DNA of 45,176 bases from an uncultured Clostridia bacterium (GTDB lineage Bacteria > Bacillota > Clostridia > TANB77 > CAG-508). The notes under the pieces were generated by a model that searched no databases, was not told where the DNA came from, and saw only the letters and a program-made list of their open reading frames with translations. The position numbers and the translations under genes were made by a program. Below are positions 26,164 through 36,805 of the stretch, one piece after another. The DNA lies in assembly GCA_944390525.1 (NCBI GenBank), contig CALXQH010000024.1:1-45176 (forward strand). The letters run 5' to 3'. Every line of letters starts with the position of its first letter. The stretch's first letter is position 1.

Positions 26164-28932
26164 ATGTCAGTTGAAAAACAAGATTATGGTAAAACATTAA
26201 ATTTACCAAATACAGAGTTTCCTATGAGAGGAAATTTGCCAGAAAACGAACCAAAAACAAAAGCAGAAATTTTTGATAATAGTTTATATGAAAAAATGTT
26301 AAAGAAAAATGAAGGACATAAAACATATATATTGCATGATGGTCCTCCTTATGCAAATGGAGAAATTCATATGGGACATGCATTAAATAAAGTTTTAAAA
26401 GATACTGTTAATCGCTTTAAAAGTTTGCAAGGCTATCAAACTATATATGTTCCAGGATATGATACACATGGACTTCCTACAGAGAAAAAAGCAATACAAG
26501 CATTAGGATTAAATAGAGAAGAACTAAGTGTTTCAAAATTTAGAGACACATGCCGTGAATTTGCTTTAGAATATGTTGATAAACAAACAGAAGGATTTAA
26601 AAGGTTAGGTGTTTTAGGTGATTGGGAGCATCCATATATTACTCTTGAACCTGAATTTGAAGCAAGACAAATTGAAATTTTTTCAGAAATGTATAAAAAA
26701 GGATATATCTACAAAGGTTTAAAACCTGTTCATTGGTGTATTGATTGTGAAACTGCTTTAGCAGAAGCTGAAATTGAATACAAAGATATTGTATCTCCTT
26801 CTATTTATGTAAAATTTCCAGTAGTGGATGGAAAAGGAGTACTAGATACAGACACAAGTATTGTGATTTGGACAACAACTCCATGGACTCTTCCTGGAAA
26901 TACTGGTATTGCTGTAGGTGCAGAATATGATTATAGCCTCGTAGAATATGAAAATGGAAAACTAGTAATGGCAACATTATTAGTAGATGAAGTAATGAAA
27001 AAAATTGAAGCAAAAAATTATAAAACATTAAAAATAGTAAAAGGAACAGAACTAGAAGATATTCTTTGCCAACATCCATTTTTAGACAGAACATCAAGAG
27101 TAGTACTAGGAGGAGAAAATGATGTAGCAGTAGATTTAAGTACAGGTACTGGCGCAGTGCATACAGCACCTAGTTATGGTAAAGAAGACTATTTATGTGG
27201 TTTAAGAACTGGTTTAGATATTATTGTTACTGTTAATGGAAAAGGATATCAAACAGAAGGAGCAGGTCCTTTTGTTGGTCTTTCTTGTGATGAATCTAAT
27301 AAAGTAATTCCAGAATGGTTAGAAGAACATGGATATTTGTTAAAAAAAGAAGGAATAAACCATTCTTATCCACATTGTTGGAGATGCAAAAACCCAATTA
27401 TATTTAGAGCAACAGACCAATGGTTTGCTTCTGTAGATGGATTTAGAAAAGAAACTTTAGAAGCTATAAAAACCGTTAATTGGACACCTAGCTGGGGAGA
27501 AGAAAGAATTGCAAGTATGGTAAAAGATAGAAACGACTGGTGTATTTCAAGACAACGTACATGGGGAGTTCCTATTCCAATTTTTTATTGTAAAGAATGT
27601 GGAAAAGAATACGCTACAGAAAAAAGCTTTAAAAAAATAGAAAAAATATTTAGAGAAAAAGGATCAAATGCTTGGTTTGATTTAGATGCAAAAGATTTAT
27701 TACCAGAAGAAGCTAAATGTGAAAAATGTGGTTCACATGAATTTAAAAAAGAGACGGATATTATGGATGTTTGGTTTGACTCAGGTACAACATATCAAGG
27801 TGTATTGTTAGAAAGAGGACTTCCATTTCCTGCAGACCTTTATTTAGAAGGACACGACCAATATAGAGGATGGTTTCAATCATCGCTTTTAACTTCTGTT
27901 GCTGCTAAAGGAATTGCTCCATATAAAGCAATATTAACACATGGTTGGGTAGTAGATGCTCAAGGAAACAAAATGTCTAAATCTTTAGGAAATGGTATTA
28001 GTCCACAAGAAATTATAGATGAATATGGGGCAGATATTTTAAGATTGTGGGTATTAGCTTCTGATTTTAAATCAGATATTAGTATTTCAAGAGATATTTT
28101 AAAACAAATAAGTGAAGGCTACAGAAAAATAAGAAATACTGCAAGATATATTTTAGGAAATACATCAGATTTTGATCCTGAAAGATTAGTTAAATATAAA
28201 GACTTAGAAGAAATAGATAAATGGGCATTATCTAAATTAAATAAATTAGTAAGAAATTGTACAGAAAACTATGAACTATTCAATTTCCATTTAGTATATC
28301 ATGATATAAATCAATTTTGCGTATCTGATATGAGTAATTTCTATTTAGATATTATAAAAGATAGACTATATACATCTAAAGTAGATGCTATAGAAAGACG
28401 TTCAGCACAAACAACAATGTATATAATATTAAATGCTTTAGTAAAAATGGTAGCACCAATAATTTGCTATACTGCAGAAGAAATTTGGAAATATATGAAA
28501 CATACTAAAAAAGAACAAGTAGAAAGCGTAATGTTAAGTGATTGGCCTGAATTAAATGAAGAATATGAAAATGAAGAATTAGAAGAAAAATGGCAACAAA
28601 TATTAAAATTAAAAGAATTAGTTGCTAAAGAATTAGAATTAGCAAGAAGTCAAAAAGTAATAGGACATTCTCTAAATGCAAAAGTTACTTTGTTTGCTAA
28701 TGAAAAAGAATATAAATTTTTAAATGAAAATAAAAATCTTTTAGAAACAGTATTTATTGTTTCTGCATTAGAAATTAAAGAAAACGAAAGAAAAGATGAA
28801 ACAAAACTTGGCGTAAAAGTTGAAATAGCAGAAGGTGAAAAGTGTGAAAGATGTTGGAAATATTCTAAAGAAGTGGGAGAAAGTAGCGAGCACCCAACTC
28901 TTTGCCATAGATGTGTTGAAGCTATTAGCTAA
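26164..28932 (+). CDS. ileS: Isoleucyl-tRNA synthetase
   Basis: Charges tRNA-Ile and edits misactivated valine. The 922-residue class I enzyme carries HMGH at 69-72 (PPYANGEIHMGHALNK), a CP1 editing domain from about 190 to 390 (TTTPWTLPGNTG, STGTGAVHTAPSYGKEDY), and KMSKS at 603-607. An anticodon-binding helical domain follows, then a C-terminal zinc knuckle with Cys 894, 897, 914 and 917. Length and C-terminal zinc site are those of the usual bacterial type. The AAGGGGGAAAA ribosome site precedes the ATG. Expression is under the T-box described upstream. An exported metallopeptidase-like gene follows after 14 bases, in the place where lspA often occurs. Confidence 0.98.
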   Translation: MSVEKQDYGKTLNLPNTEFPMRGNLPENEPKTKAEIFDNSLYEKMLKKNEGHKTYILHDGPPYANGEIHMGHALNKVLKDTVNRFKSLQGYQTIYVPGYDTHGLPTEKKAIQALGLNREELSVSKFRDTCREFALEYVDKQTEGFKRLGVLGDWEHPYITLEPEFEARQIEIFSEMYKKGYIYKGLKPVHWCIDCETALAEAEIEYKDIVSPSIYVKFPVVDGKGVLDTDTSIVIWTTTPWTLPGNTGIAVGAEYDYSLVEYENGKLVMATLLVDEVMKKIEAKNYKTLKIVKGTELEDILCQHPFLDRTSRVVLGGENDVAVDLSTGTGAVHTAPSYGKEDYLCGLRTGLDIIVTVNGKGYQTEGAGPFVGLSCDESNKVIPEWLEEHGYLLKKEGINHSYPHCWRCKNPIIFRATDQWFASVDGFRKETLEAIKTVNWTPSWGEERIASMVKDRNDWCISRQRTWGVPIPIFYCKECGKEYATEKSFKKIEKIFREKGSNAWFDLDAKDLLPEEAKCEKCGSHEFKKETDIMDVWFDSGTTYQGVLLERGLPFPADLYLEGHDQYRGWFQSSLLTSVAAKGIAPYKAILTHGWVVDAQGNKMSKSLGNGISPQEIIDEYGADILRLWVLASDFKSDISISRDILKQISEGYRKIRNTARYILGNTSDFDPERLVKYKDLEEIDKWALSKLNKLVRNCTENYELFNFHLVYHDINQFCVSDMSNFYLDIIKDRLYTSKVDAIERRSAQTTMYIILNALVKMVAPIICYTAEEIWKYMKHTKKEQVESVMLSDWPELNEEYENEELEEKWQQILKLKELVAKELELARSQKVIGHSLNAKVTLFANEKEYKFLNENKNLLETVFIVSALEIKENERKDETKLGVKVEIAEGEKCERCWKYSKEVGESSEHPTLCHRCVEAIS

Positions 28933-28946
28933 GGGAGAATTAACTT

Positions 28947-30341
28947 ATGAAAAAATTTAAAAAAATAATTAGTTATATAATAATGATTATAGCTATAATT
29001 GCTTTAATTATTGTATATAAAAAATATAATTTTAATGATTTTGAAAAAAGTGTAAGAGAGTCGGATAAAACTATATTTACCAGAGATAGTAGTGTAAAAT
29101 ATTCTAAAATGGACAGTTATAAAATAGAAAACACAGATTATAATGATTCAATGTTTTCTCAAACTATTTCTGTAATACCAAATACACCATATAAAATAAC
29201 CTGTATGGTAAAAGTAGAAAATGTAGAGAATAAAAATAATAAAACTTCTGGAGGAGCTCATATTAGCCTTGTAGAAACAGGAGAAACTTCAAAAATAGTA
29301 AATGGTACAACGGACTGGGAACAATTAACATTGATGTTTGATTCTAAAAATCAAACTAGTATTGAGATTGGATTTAGACTGGGAGGATATGAAGAAACTT
29401 CAAAAGGAAATGCTTGGTTTTCAGATTTTAAAATTGAGGCAGGTTATGCAAACAATAATAATAAATGGAATATGGCCTGCTTTATCTTTCCTAAAATAAA
29501 TGTAAATGTTGAAGTTGACGGAAAAATACAAAATGTATCATTGGAAATGACAGACAATGACATAAGAACAGTACAAACAAATTTATCAAGATTTAAAACA
29601 TCTATAAACCAAATAAGTAATAATAAAATGAGTATAGAATATGAAACTTATATAATTAATGAGCCTATAACAACTCTTTCTTATGACAAAGAGAATGGAT
29701 ACTATGTATCGGCATCAGATGTGTATAAATATATAAATTCATATTTAGAAGAAAAAGAATATGACCATATTTATGTAGCTTTTCGTATGGCAGATAAACA
29801 AAAAGGAAATTCCATATTAGTTAACGATTGGATTGGATTAGGAGGTATGGATTATCTAGGAATTGGATTTTCAAACATACGTATGCCAGATGATAGAAAT
29901 AATATGGTTTATGAATATAATTATAAAATAAATACATTTCCAGAAGAAGTCTTTTTACATGAATTTTTACACACATTAGAAAGAAATGCAAAAGAATATG
30001 GATATGAAATTCCTGAATTACATGATTATGAAAAATATGGATACAAAGAAGATACAACAGAAGGATTAAAACAATGGTATAGTGACTATATGAACAAAGA
30101 AATAGACTATAATGGAACAAAAATTGGCTTACCACAAGATATTTATATTCATAAGCCTATTCACGAAAGCAATTTTAAATATTCAAAAAAATTAGATACA
30201 CTTAAAGAACCTGGGAATATTATAGAAGTAATAAAAGGAATGTTTAAAAAAATAGGTAAAATTTTTGAATATAGTAAGAACAACTTAAATTTAGAAGAAG
30301 CAAAACAAAATATAACAATAGAAGGAGAAACTGCAAAATGA
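28947..30341 (+). CDS. Exported/membrane-anchored protein with HEXXH metallopeptidase motif and CBM-like domain
   Basis: A 464-residue protein with an N-terminal membrane anchor (about 7-26). Residues 60-165 look like a beta-sandwich, carbohydrate-binding-module-like domain: it has [32 protein letters not shown] and [13 protein letters not shown], the pattern of CBM4/9-type folds. A third part contains HEFLHTLE with HEXXH at 338-342, preceded by a structured domain and followed by [10 protein letters not shown], where another metal ligand may lie. This suggests a zinc-dependent extracellular peptidase, but I cannot assign the family. The stop codon overlaps the queA start (ATGA), so it is translationally coupled to a tRNA-modification gene. 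The AAGGGAG ribosome site is good. Confidence 0.75.
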   Translation: MKKFKKIISYIIMIIAIIALIIVYKKYNFNDFEKSVRESDKTIFTRDSSVKYSKMDSYKIENTDYNDSMFSQTISVIPNTPYKITCMVKVENVENKNNKTSGGAHISLVETGETSKIVNGTTDWEQLTLMFDSKNQTSIEIGFRLGGYEETSKGNAWFSDFKIEAGYANNNNKWNMACFIFPKINVNVEVDGKIQNVSLEMTDNDIRTVQTNLSRFKTSINQISNNKMSIEYETYIINEPITTLSYDKENGYYVSASDVYKYINSYLEEKEYDHIYVAFRMADKQKGNSILVNDWIGLGGMDYLGIGFSNIRMPDDRNNMVYEYNYKINTFPEEVFLHEFLHTLERNAKEYGYEIPELHDYEKYGYKEDTTEGLKQWYSDYMNKEIDYNGTKIGLPQDIYIHKPIHESNFKYSKKLDTLKEPGNIIEVIKGMFKKIGKIFEYSKNNLNLEEAKQNITIEGETAK

Positions 30342-31363
30342 AAGTTTCAGACTTTAACTATGAGTTACCAAAAGAATTAATAGCACAAGTGCCAATTAAA
30401 AATAGAGATGAATCTAGGTTAATGATATTAGATAAAAATTTAAAAACTATAGAGCACAAAGTTTTTAAAGACATTATAGATTATCTAAAACCAGGAGACT
30501 GTTTAGTAAGGAATAACACAAAAGTTATTCCTGCTCGTTTGTATGGAGTAAAAGAAACTACTGGTGCAAACGTAGAATTTTTGCTATTAAAAAGAATAGA
30601 AGCAGATATTTGGGAAGTTATGGTAAGACCTGGGAAAAAATTGATGCCAGGTACAAAGGTAATTTTTGGAAATGGACTTTTAAAGGCAGAAATTATAGAA
30701 AAATTAGAAAGTGGAAATAGAAAAATAAAATTTGAGTATAATGGAATATTTAATGAAATCTTAAATGAAATAGGCTTAATGCCACTTCCACCATATATAC
30801 ACGAAAAATTAAAAGACAAAGATAGATACCAAACCATATATGCTAAATATGAAGGCTCTGCTGCTGCACCAACGGCAGGCTTGCATTTTACAGAAGAGTT
30901 ATTTAAAAAAATAGAAAAAAAAGGAATAGAAGTGGCAAATGTTACATTGCATGTAGGAATAGGAACTTTTAGACCAGTAAAAGTAGAAAATATAGAAGAA
31001 CATAGTATGCACTCAGAGTATTTTTATATTAAGAAAGAAGATGCAGAAAAAATAAATAAAGCAAAAAAAGAAGGACACAGAGTTATAGCAGTAGGAACTA
31101 CGTCTTGTAGAGTATTAGAAAGTATAGCAGACCAAAATGGATTTGTAGAAGAGACACAAGGAAATACTAGTATTTTTATTTATCCGGGTTATAAATTTAA
31201 ATGTTTGGATGCATTAATTACTAATTTTCATTTGCCAGAATCTACGTTAATAATGTTAGTATCTGCATTAGCTGGAAAAGACTTTATAATGGAAGCTTAT
31301 AAACAAGCTGTAAAAGAAAGATATCGTTTCTTTAGCTTTGGAGATGCAATGTTTATAAAATAG
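30338..31363 (+). CDS. queA: S-adenosylmethionine:tRNA ribosyltransferase-isomerase QueA
   Basis: QueA transfers the ribosyl part of SAM to preQ1 in tRNA, giving epoxyqueuosine at the wobble position. The 341-residue protein begins with [19 protein letters not shown] and shows [11 protein letters not shown], the [13 protein letters not shown] signature near residue 176, [11 protein letters not shown], and [16 protein letters not shown] near the C terminus. All are canonical QueA motifs at standard length. Its ATG overlaps the stop of the metallopeptidase-like gene by four bases, with GGAGAAA inside that gene as ribosome site. tgt follows directly, so the two queuosine steps are co-expressed. 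Confidence 0.97.
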   Translation: MKVSDFNYELPKELIAQVPIKNRDESRLMILDKNLKTIEHKVFKDIIDYLKPGDCLVRNNTKVIPARLYGVKETTGANVEFLLLKRIEADIWEVMVRPGKKLMPGTKVIFGNGLLKAEIIEKLESGNRKIKFEYNGIFNEILNEIGLMPLPPYIHEKLKDKDRYQTIYAKYEGSAAAPTAGLHFTEELFKKIEKKGIEVANVTLHVGIGTFRPVKVENIEEHSMHSEYFYIKKEDAEKINKAKKEGHRVIAVGTTSCRVLESIADQNGFVEETQGNTSIFIYPGYKFKCLDALITNFHLPESTLIMLVSALAGKDFIMEAYKQAVKERYRFFSFGDAMFIK

Positions 31364-31372
31364 GAGGAATAG

Positions 31373-32500
<1,128 letters not shown>

Positions 32501-32526
32501 TTAACAAAAGAAAGTGGAGGATGTTT

Positions 32527-34119
32527 ATGAATGACTTTATTGGCAGTGGAGGATATAGCAATAATCGCAAAGAAGAAAATTTAAATGCAAAAAAATGGAT
32601 GAAACTTATTGGAGTTATATTAGTATTATTATTTATAATAGTTATTGCTATAATATGTTTAATGTATTATATTGATACAACGGAATTAAAGATTTCTGTA
32701 GATGGCAAGTCTATGAGCGGTTTAAAAAATGTATTCATTTTTAAAGAAGATAAAATATATATACCAATACGTGAATTTGCTGACTATGTAGGTTATAAAT
32801 CATATAACGGAGATTATAAAGAAGAATATTTTGATCAAGTATATGTACAAAATACCAGTGAAGAAGCCTACTTCAATTTAAATTCTAAGACAATATATAA
32901 AAAGTTACTTAATGGTGAAGATGATTACGAATATTTTGAGATAGAAGAACCTGTTATTATGATTAATAATCAATTATGTACAACAATAGAAGGAGCTCAA
33001 ATAGCTTTTAATATATTAATGTCATATAAAGAAAATAATATTACTATATATACATTACCTTATTTGGTGAGTTATTATACAGAAAAAAATGAAAATTCTG
33101 CAATATCAGACAAAGATGCAGATTTTAGTAACCAAAAAGCATTATTACATAATTTAATAATAGTAAAAAATTCTAATAACTACTATGGAGTATCCTCATT
33201 AGATGGACAAGAAATATTAGGTACAAAATATAAAACAATTAAATTTATTGAAAGTACTAAAGAATTTATTGTAACAACTGTAGAAAATAAGATGGGTATA
33301 ATGTCTTATGATCCAAATACTTATAAAGCTATCACTAAAATTTTACCAGAATATGATAATATTAAACAAATAGACAAAAATAATGGATTATATTTGGTAA
33401 CAAACAATAAGAAACAAGGTGTTGTTAACCAAAATGGAAGTGTTATAGTTTATTTAGAATATGACCAAATAGGGATAGATAAATCAAGATATAGTGATAT
33501 TAAAAACACTTATTTATTATATGACAAATGTATACCAGTAAAACTTAATAATAAGTGGGGATTAATAGATAAAACAGGAAAGAAAATTTTAGAAGTAAAA
33601 TATGATGATTTAGGTTCTACAGTAAATGCAGGAACAATAAGTGAAAATAATGTTAATAGTCTTAATGGAGTTTTACTAATTCCTAAATATGAAGGAATTG
33701 TTGTTAAAGAAGGAGAAAGCTACGGGTTAGTTAATAGTAGTGGAGAAACTTATATACCATCAGTCTTAACAACAATATATTCTACAACAACAGAAGGTGA
33801 AACAACATATAAAATGATTTATATTGGTAATACAATGAACGTAATAACATACCTTGAAACATATGTAATAAAAAATGAAAACAATACTACAAATAACGAA
33901 GAAAATAATACAACTACAAACACACAAACAAATACTGCAACAAATGTAACAACAAATACTCTAGACAATAATAGTATAGAAACTAGTAGTAATGTAGAAG
34001 AAAATTCTCAAAATACACAAAATCAAACTAATGATCAAGTAAATAATAATCAAGAAGCAAATCAAAATAACCAAACAACAACGCAAAATACAAATACCCA
34101 AAACAATAATGCAGTGTAA
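32527..34119 (+). CDS. Membrane-anchored protein with copper-amine-oxidase-N-like domain, WG repeats and Asn/Thr/Gln-rich tail
   Basis: A 530-residue protein with one membrane helix near residues 28-50. A domain like the copper amine oxidase N-terminal (stalk) fold follows (ISVDGKSM, KIYIPIREFADYVGY). At least three WG-type repeats come next: NKKQGVVNQNGSVIVYLEYD, NNKWGLIDKTGKKILEVKYD and GESYGLVNSSGETYIP. From about residue 455 the tail is nearly all Asn, Thr and Gln, a low-complexity extracellular stalk. The ATG at 32521 abuts the GTGGAGG ribosome site, so the in-frame ATG at 32527 is chosen. Role unknown; the architecture suggests a surface-exposed binding or scaffold protein. A strong terminator follows. 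Confidence 0.78.
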   Translation: MNDFIGSGGYSNNRKEENLNAKKWMKLIGVILVLLFIIVIAIICLMYYIDTTELKISVDGKSMSGLKNVFIFKEDKIYIPIREFADYVGYKSYNGDYKEEYFDQVYVQNTSEEAYFNLNSKTIYKKLLNGEDDYEYFEIEEPVIMINNQLCTTIEGAQIAFNILMSYKENNITIYTLPYLVSYYTEKNENSAISDKDADFSNQKALLHNLIIVKNSNNYYGVSSLDGQEILGTKYKTIKFIESTKEFIVTTVENKMGIMSYDPNTYKAITKILPEYDNIKQIDKNNGLYLVTNNKKQGVVNQNGSVIVYLEYDQIGIDKSRYSDIKNTYLLYDKCIPVKLNNKWGLIDKTGKKILEVKYDDLGSTVNAGTISENNVNSLNGVLLIPKYEGIVVKEGESYGLVNSSGETYIPSVLTTIYSTTTEGETTYKMIYIGNTMNVITYLETYVIKNENNTTNNEENNTTTNTQTNTATNVTTNTLDNNSIETSSNVEENSQNTQNQTNDQVNNNQEANQNNQTTTQNTNTQNNNAV

Positions 34120-34127
34120 TAATAAAT

Positions 34128-34165
34128 AATAAGGCAGAGTTTATTTAAGCTCTGCCTTATTTATA
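34128..34165. terminator. Intrinsic terminator after the WG-repeat gene
   Basis: AATAAGGCAGAG (34128-34139) pairs perfectly with CTCTGCCTTATT (34150-34161), followed by TATAAT-rich sequence. Confidence 0.9.
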
Positions 34166-34249
34166 ATATATTTAAATTTTAAATTTATTGTTCTTAAATA
34201 ATTTGTAAATACATACAATAAGAATAACAAGAAAGGAATGAGATTAAAT

Positions 34250-34666
34250 ATGGAAAAAGATTTAAAAACGAAGGTAAATATAGAACAAAGTGAAATTAAA
34301 CAAAATATAATTAGAATAGTAAAAGGAAGTATATTAGCTATTCTAATTTCTTTAATCTTATTATTTATATATGCAACCCTTTTAACATACACTGATATTC
34401 AGGAAATAACAATATTCCCAGTAATATTAACTATAATAGGAATAAGTATTTTAACTGGAAGTATGATAAGTGCAAGAAAAATCAAAAAAAATGGAATTTT
34501 AAATGGTGCAATAGTTGGTTTAATTTATATTTTTATTCTATATTTATCTTCTAGTATATGTTTAGTAGGCTTTTCAATAACATTAAATTCTTTTACAACA
34601 TTAATAACTGGAGCAATAACAGGAATTATAGGAGGAATTATAGGAGTTAATATAAACAAAAAATGA
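34250..34666 (+). CDS. TIGR04086-like integral membrane protein
   Basis: A 138-residue protein with four membrane helices (about 25-47, 55-73, 83-106, 112-135) separated by short loops. It contains GSMISARKIKKNGILNGAIVGLIY and ends in ITGIIGGIIGVNINKK. The small-helix, Gly-rich ending and the position near tgt and secD/secF match the TIGR04086 family, conserved in Clostridia next to yajC and the Sec genes. Its function is unknown. ATG 34238 lies directly on the AAAGGA ribosome site, so 34250 is the chosen start. Family call by pattern only. Confidence 0.75.
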   Translation: MEKDLKTKVNIEQSEIKQNIIRIVKGSILAILISLILLFIYATLLTYTDIQEITIFPVILTIIGISILTGSMISARKIKKNGILNGAIVGLIYIFILYLSSSICLVGFSITLNSFTTLITGAITGIIGGIIGVNINKK

Positions 34667-34686
34667 AAAAAATTGTATAAAAAGTC

Positions 34687-34745
34687 AAAAAATAGCAATG
34701 AATTTTCAGAGTAAATTCTGTAAAATAGTTGCTATTTTTTTTATT
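34687..34745 (+). terminator. Branched intrinsic terminator
   Basis: AAAAAATAGCAA (34687-34698) pairs with TTGCTATTTTTT (34729-34740). The enclosed bases can form an inner stem (ATTTTCAGA with TCTGTAAAAT). A T-run follows. Confidence 0.8.
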
Positions 34746-34797
34746 TTAATATAAAATATGAAACGATACAAACTATTATTATATAGGAGGAAAAAAA

Positions 34798-35457
34798 TTG
34801 ATTACTTTAGAAGTAGTTAAACAAAATGAAGAACTAAAGCAATTAATATTAAGTGCACAAAAACAATTAAATGCTTTAGGATATACAGAACATTCAACAA
34901 GACATATCAACATAGTGTCTAAACGAGCAGGAGATCTTTTAAAAATTTTAGATTATCCACAAGAAAGAATAGAATTAGCAAGAATAGCTGGATATATGCA
35001 TGATATAGGAAATTGTGTAAATAGAACAGATCATGCACATACAGGAGCATTACTTGCTTATGAAATTTTAAAAGATATAGGAATGGATGTTGAAAAAAGA
35101 ACTGAAATTATGATGGCAATAGGCAATCATGATGAACAAACAGGAACAGCAGTAAGTGATATCTCTGCAGCACTTATTTTAGCAGATAAATCAGATGTTC
35201 ACAGAGATAGAGTAGTAAATCATAACATATCAACATTTGATAAACATGATAAAGTAAATTATGCAGTAACTGAATCAAAATTTTTAATTGATAAAGCAAA
35301 TAGAAAAGTAACATTAGATTTAACTATAGATACAACGATATCACCTGTACTAGATTATTTTGAAATATTTATGGAAAGAACTATGATGAGTAAATATGCA
35401 GCAAAATATTTAGGAATTTGGTTTGAACTAATAATCAATGATACAAGACTATTATAA
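34798..35457 (+). CDS. HD-domain phosphohydrolase (TTG start)
   Basis: A 219-residue HD-superfamily hydrolase with a full set of metal ligands: H36 in STRHINIV, H68-D69 in GYMHDIGN, H79 and H81 in DHAHTGA, H-D in GNHDEQ, and a later Asp in ALILADKSDVHRDRV. The start is TTG, supported by a perfect AGGAGG 7 bases upstream and by the absence of a better codon. Hydrolases of this type often lie upstream of secD in Clostridia. The substrate is unknown. secD starts 13 bases downstream, so the two are in one operon. Confidence 0.88.
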   Translation: MITLEVVKQNEELKQLILSAQKQLNALGYTEHSTRHINIVSKRAGDLLKILDYPQERIELARIAGYMHDIGNCVNRTDHAHTGALLAYEILKDIGMDVEKRTEIMMAIGNHDEQTGTAVSDISAALILADKSDVHRDRVVNHNISTFDKHDKVNYAVTESKFLIDKANRKVTLDLTIDTTISPVLDYFEIFMERTMMSKYAAKYLGIWFELIINDTRLL

Positions 35458-35470
35458 AAAGGAGAAAAAA

Positions 35471-36790
35471 ATGAAAACAGAAAAAACACTAAAAAAAGTA
35501 TTAATAATTTTATTTATTATTTTAATTTCACTAATTTCATTTGGTGGAATATTTGTGCAAGATACAAAATTTGTAAAAAACATAATACCAGAGTATCAAT
35601 TAGGAACAGATTTAACTGGAAGTACAATAGTAGAATTTAAAGTTAATGATGAAACCAATACTGTTATTTATGATAAAGAAGGAAATATTGTAGAAGAAGA
35701 AGGTGAAGATACTGAGACAAAAGAGGAACCTATTAACCCAAAAGAAATATTAACTGAAGAAAATTACTTGTTATCAAAAGATATATTTGAACAAAGATTA
35801 AAAGCTATGAATGTTGAGGAATATATTCTTAGATTCAATAAAAATGATGGTAAGATTGTACTACAATTACCAGATAATTCAGATGTAAGTTTTATTTCTC
35901 AATATACTGCAGTAAAAGGAGCATTTACAGTAGTTAATGAAAATGATGAAATATTATTAAATAACACTCATTTGAAGGAAGCTAAAGTTGGTTATTCTAA
36001 TACTGAATCAGGAACAGTAATATATTTAAATGTACAATTTAATAAAGAAGGAACACAAATTTTAAAAGACATTACTAATACTTATATAAAAACTACAGAT
36101 GAAGAAGGAAATGAAGAAACAAAAGAAGTTTCTTTTAAAATAGATGACACAATCATTTTAACAACTTATTTTGAAGAAGAAATTACTAACGGAGCTGTTC
36201 AATTTTCAATGGGGGCTACCAATTCAACTGAAGAATTAAATGAATATATTAAAGAAACTTCTATTTTAGCCATATTATTAAATACTGGAGAATTGCCTAT
36301 AACATACACTATTGAAGATATGTATTATATGATGTCAGATATAACTGTAGAAACATTTTTAATACCTACAATAATAATAGGAATAATAATAATAATTGCT
36401 ATTATTTTCTTGATTGCAAAATATAAAAAGAATGGACTTTTAGCAACTATTTGTTTTATAGGATACATAGCAACATTATTATTAATAATTCGTTATACAA
36501 ATGTTATTATAAATCTAACAGGAATTGCAGGAATAATAATATCTATATTATTAAATTATATTTTTACAGTTTATTTGTTAAATTCATATAGAAAGGAAGA
36601 TAATAAAATAATAACACAAGCGTTATGTATATTAATTCCAGCAATAATTATATCTGTTATATTAAGTTTTGCAAAATGGTTAAATATATATAGTTTTGGA
36701 ATGGTAACATTTTGGGGAATATTAGTGACAATAATATATAATTTTATTATTACAAAAAAATTAATTGAGTTAAGTAATAAAAATAACTAA
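35471..36790 (+). CDS. secD: SecD-like protein-export membrane protein, motor motif lost
   Basis: SecD with SecF uses the proton gradient to pull secreted proteins out of the SecYEG channel. This 439-residue protein has the SecD layout: N-terminal helix (about 8-30), the GTDLTGSTIVEFKV start of the P1 region, a repeat domain with KDIFEQRLKAMNVEEYILRF and KIVLQLPDNSD, and a C-terminal block of five helices. However, the normally invariant GMAVDANVLIFERIREE part of helix 4 reads LLNYIFTVYLLNSYRKE after a matching GIAGIII lead-in. The key Asp is Ile364 and the Asn is Thr366. ATG 35471 is preferred over an upstream start because AAAGGAG lies just before it. secF follows after 15 bases. Confidence 0.85.
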   Translation: MKTEKTLKKVLIILFIILISLISFGGIFVQDTKFVKNIIPEYQLGTDLTGSTIVEFKVNDETNTVIYDKEGNIVEEEGEDTETKEEPINPKEILTEENYLLSKDIFEQRLKAMNVEEYILRFNKNDGKIVLQLPDNSDVSFISQYTAVKGAFTVVNENDEILLNNTHLKEAKVGYSNTESGTVIYLNVQFNKEGTQILKDITNTYIKTTDEEGNEETKEVSFKIDDTIILTTYFEEEITNGAVQFSMGATNSTEELNEYIKETSILAILLNTGELPITYTIEDMYYMMSDITVETFLIPTIIIGIIIIIAIIFLIAKYKKNGLLATICFIGYIATLLLIIRYTNVIINLTGIAGIIISILLNYIFTVYLLNSYRKEDNKIITQALCILIPAIIISVILSFAKWLNIYSFGMVTFWGILVTIIYNFIITKKLIELSNKNN

Positions 36791-36805
36791 AAAGAGGTAA
36801 AAAAA

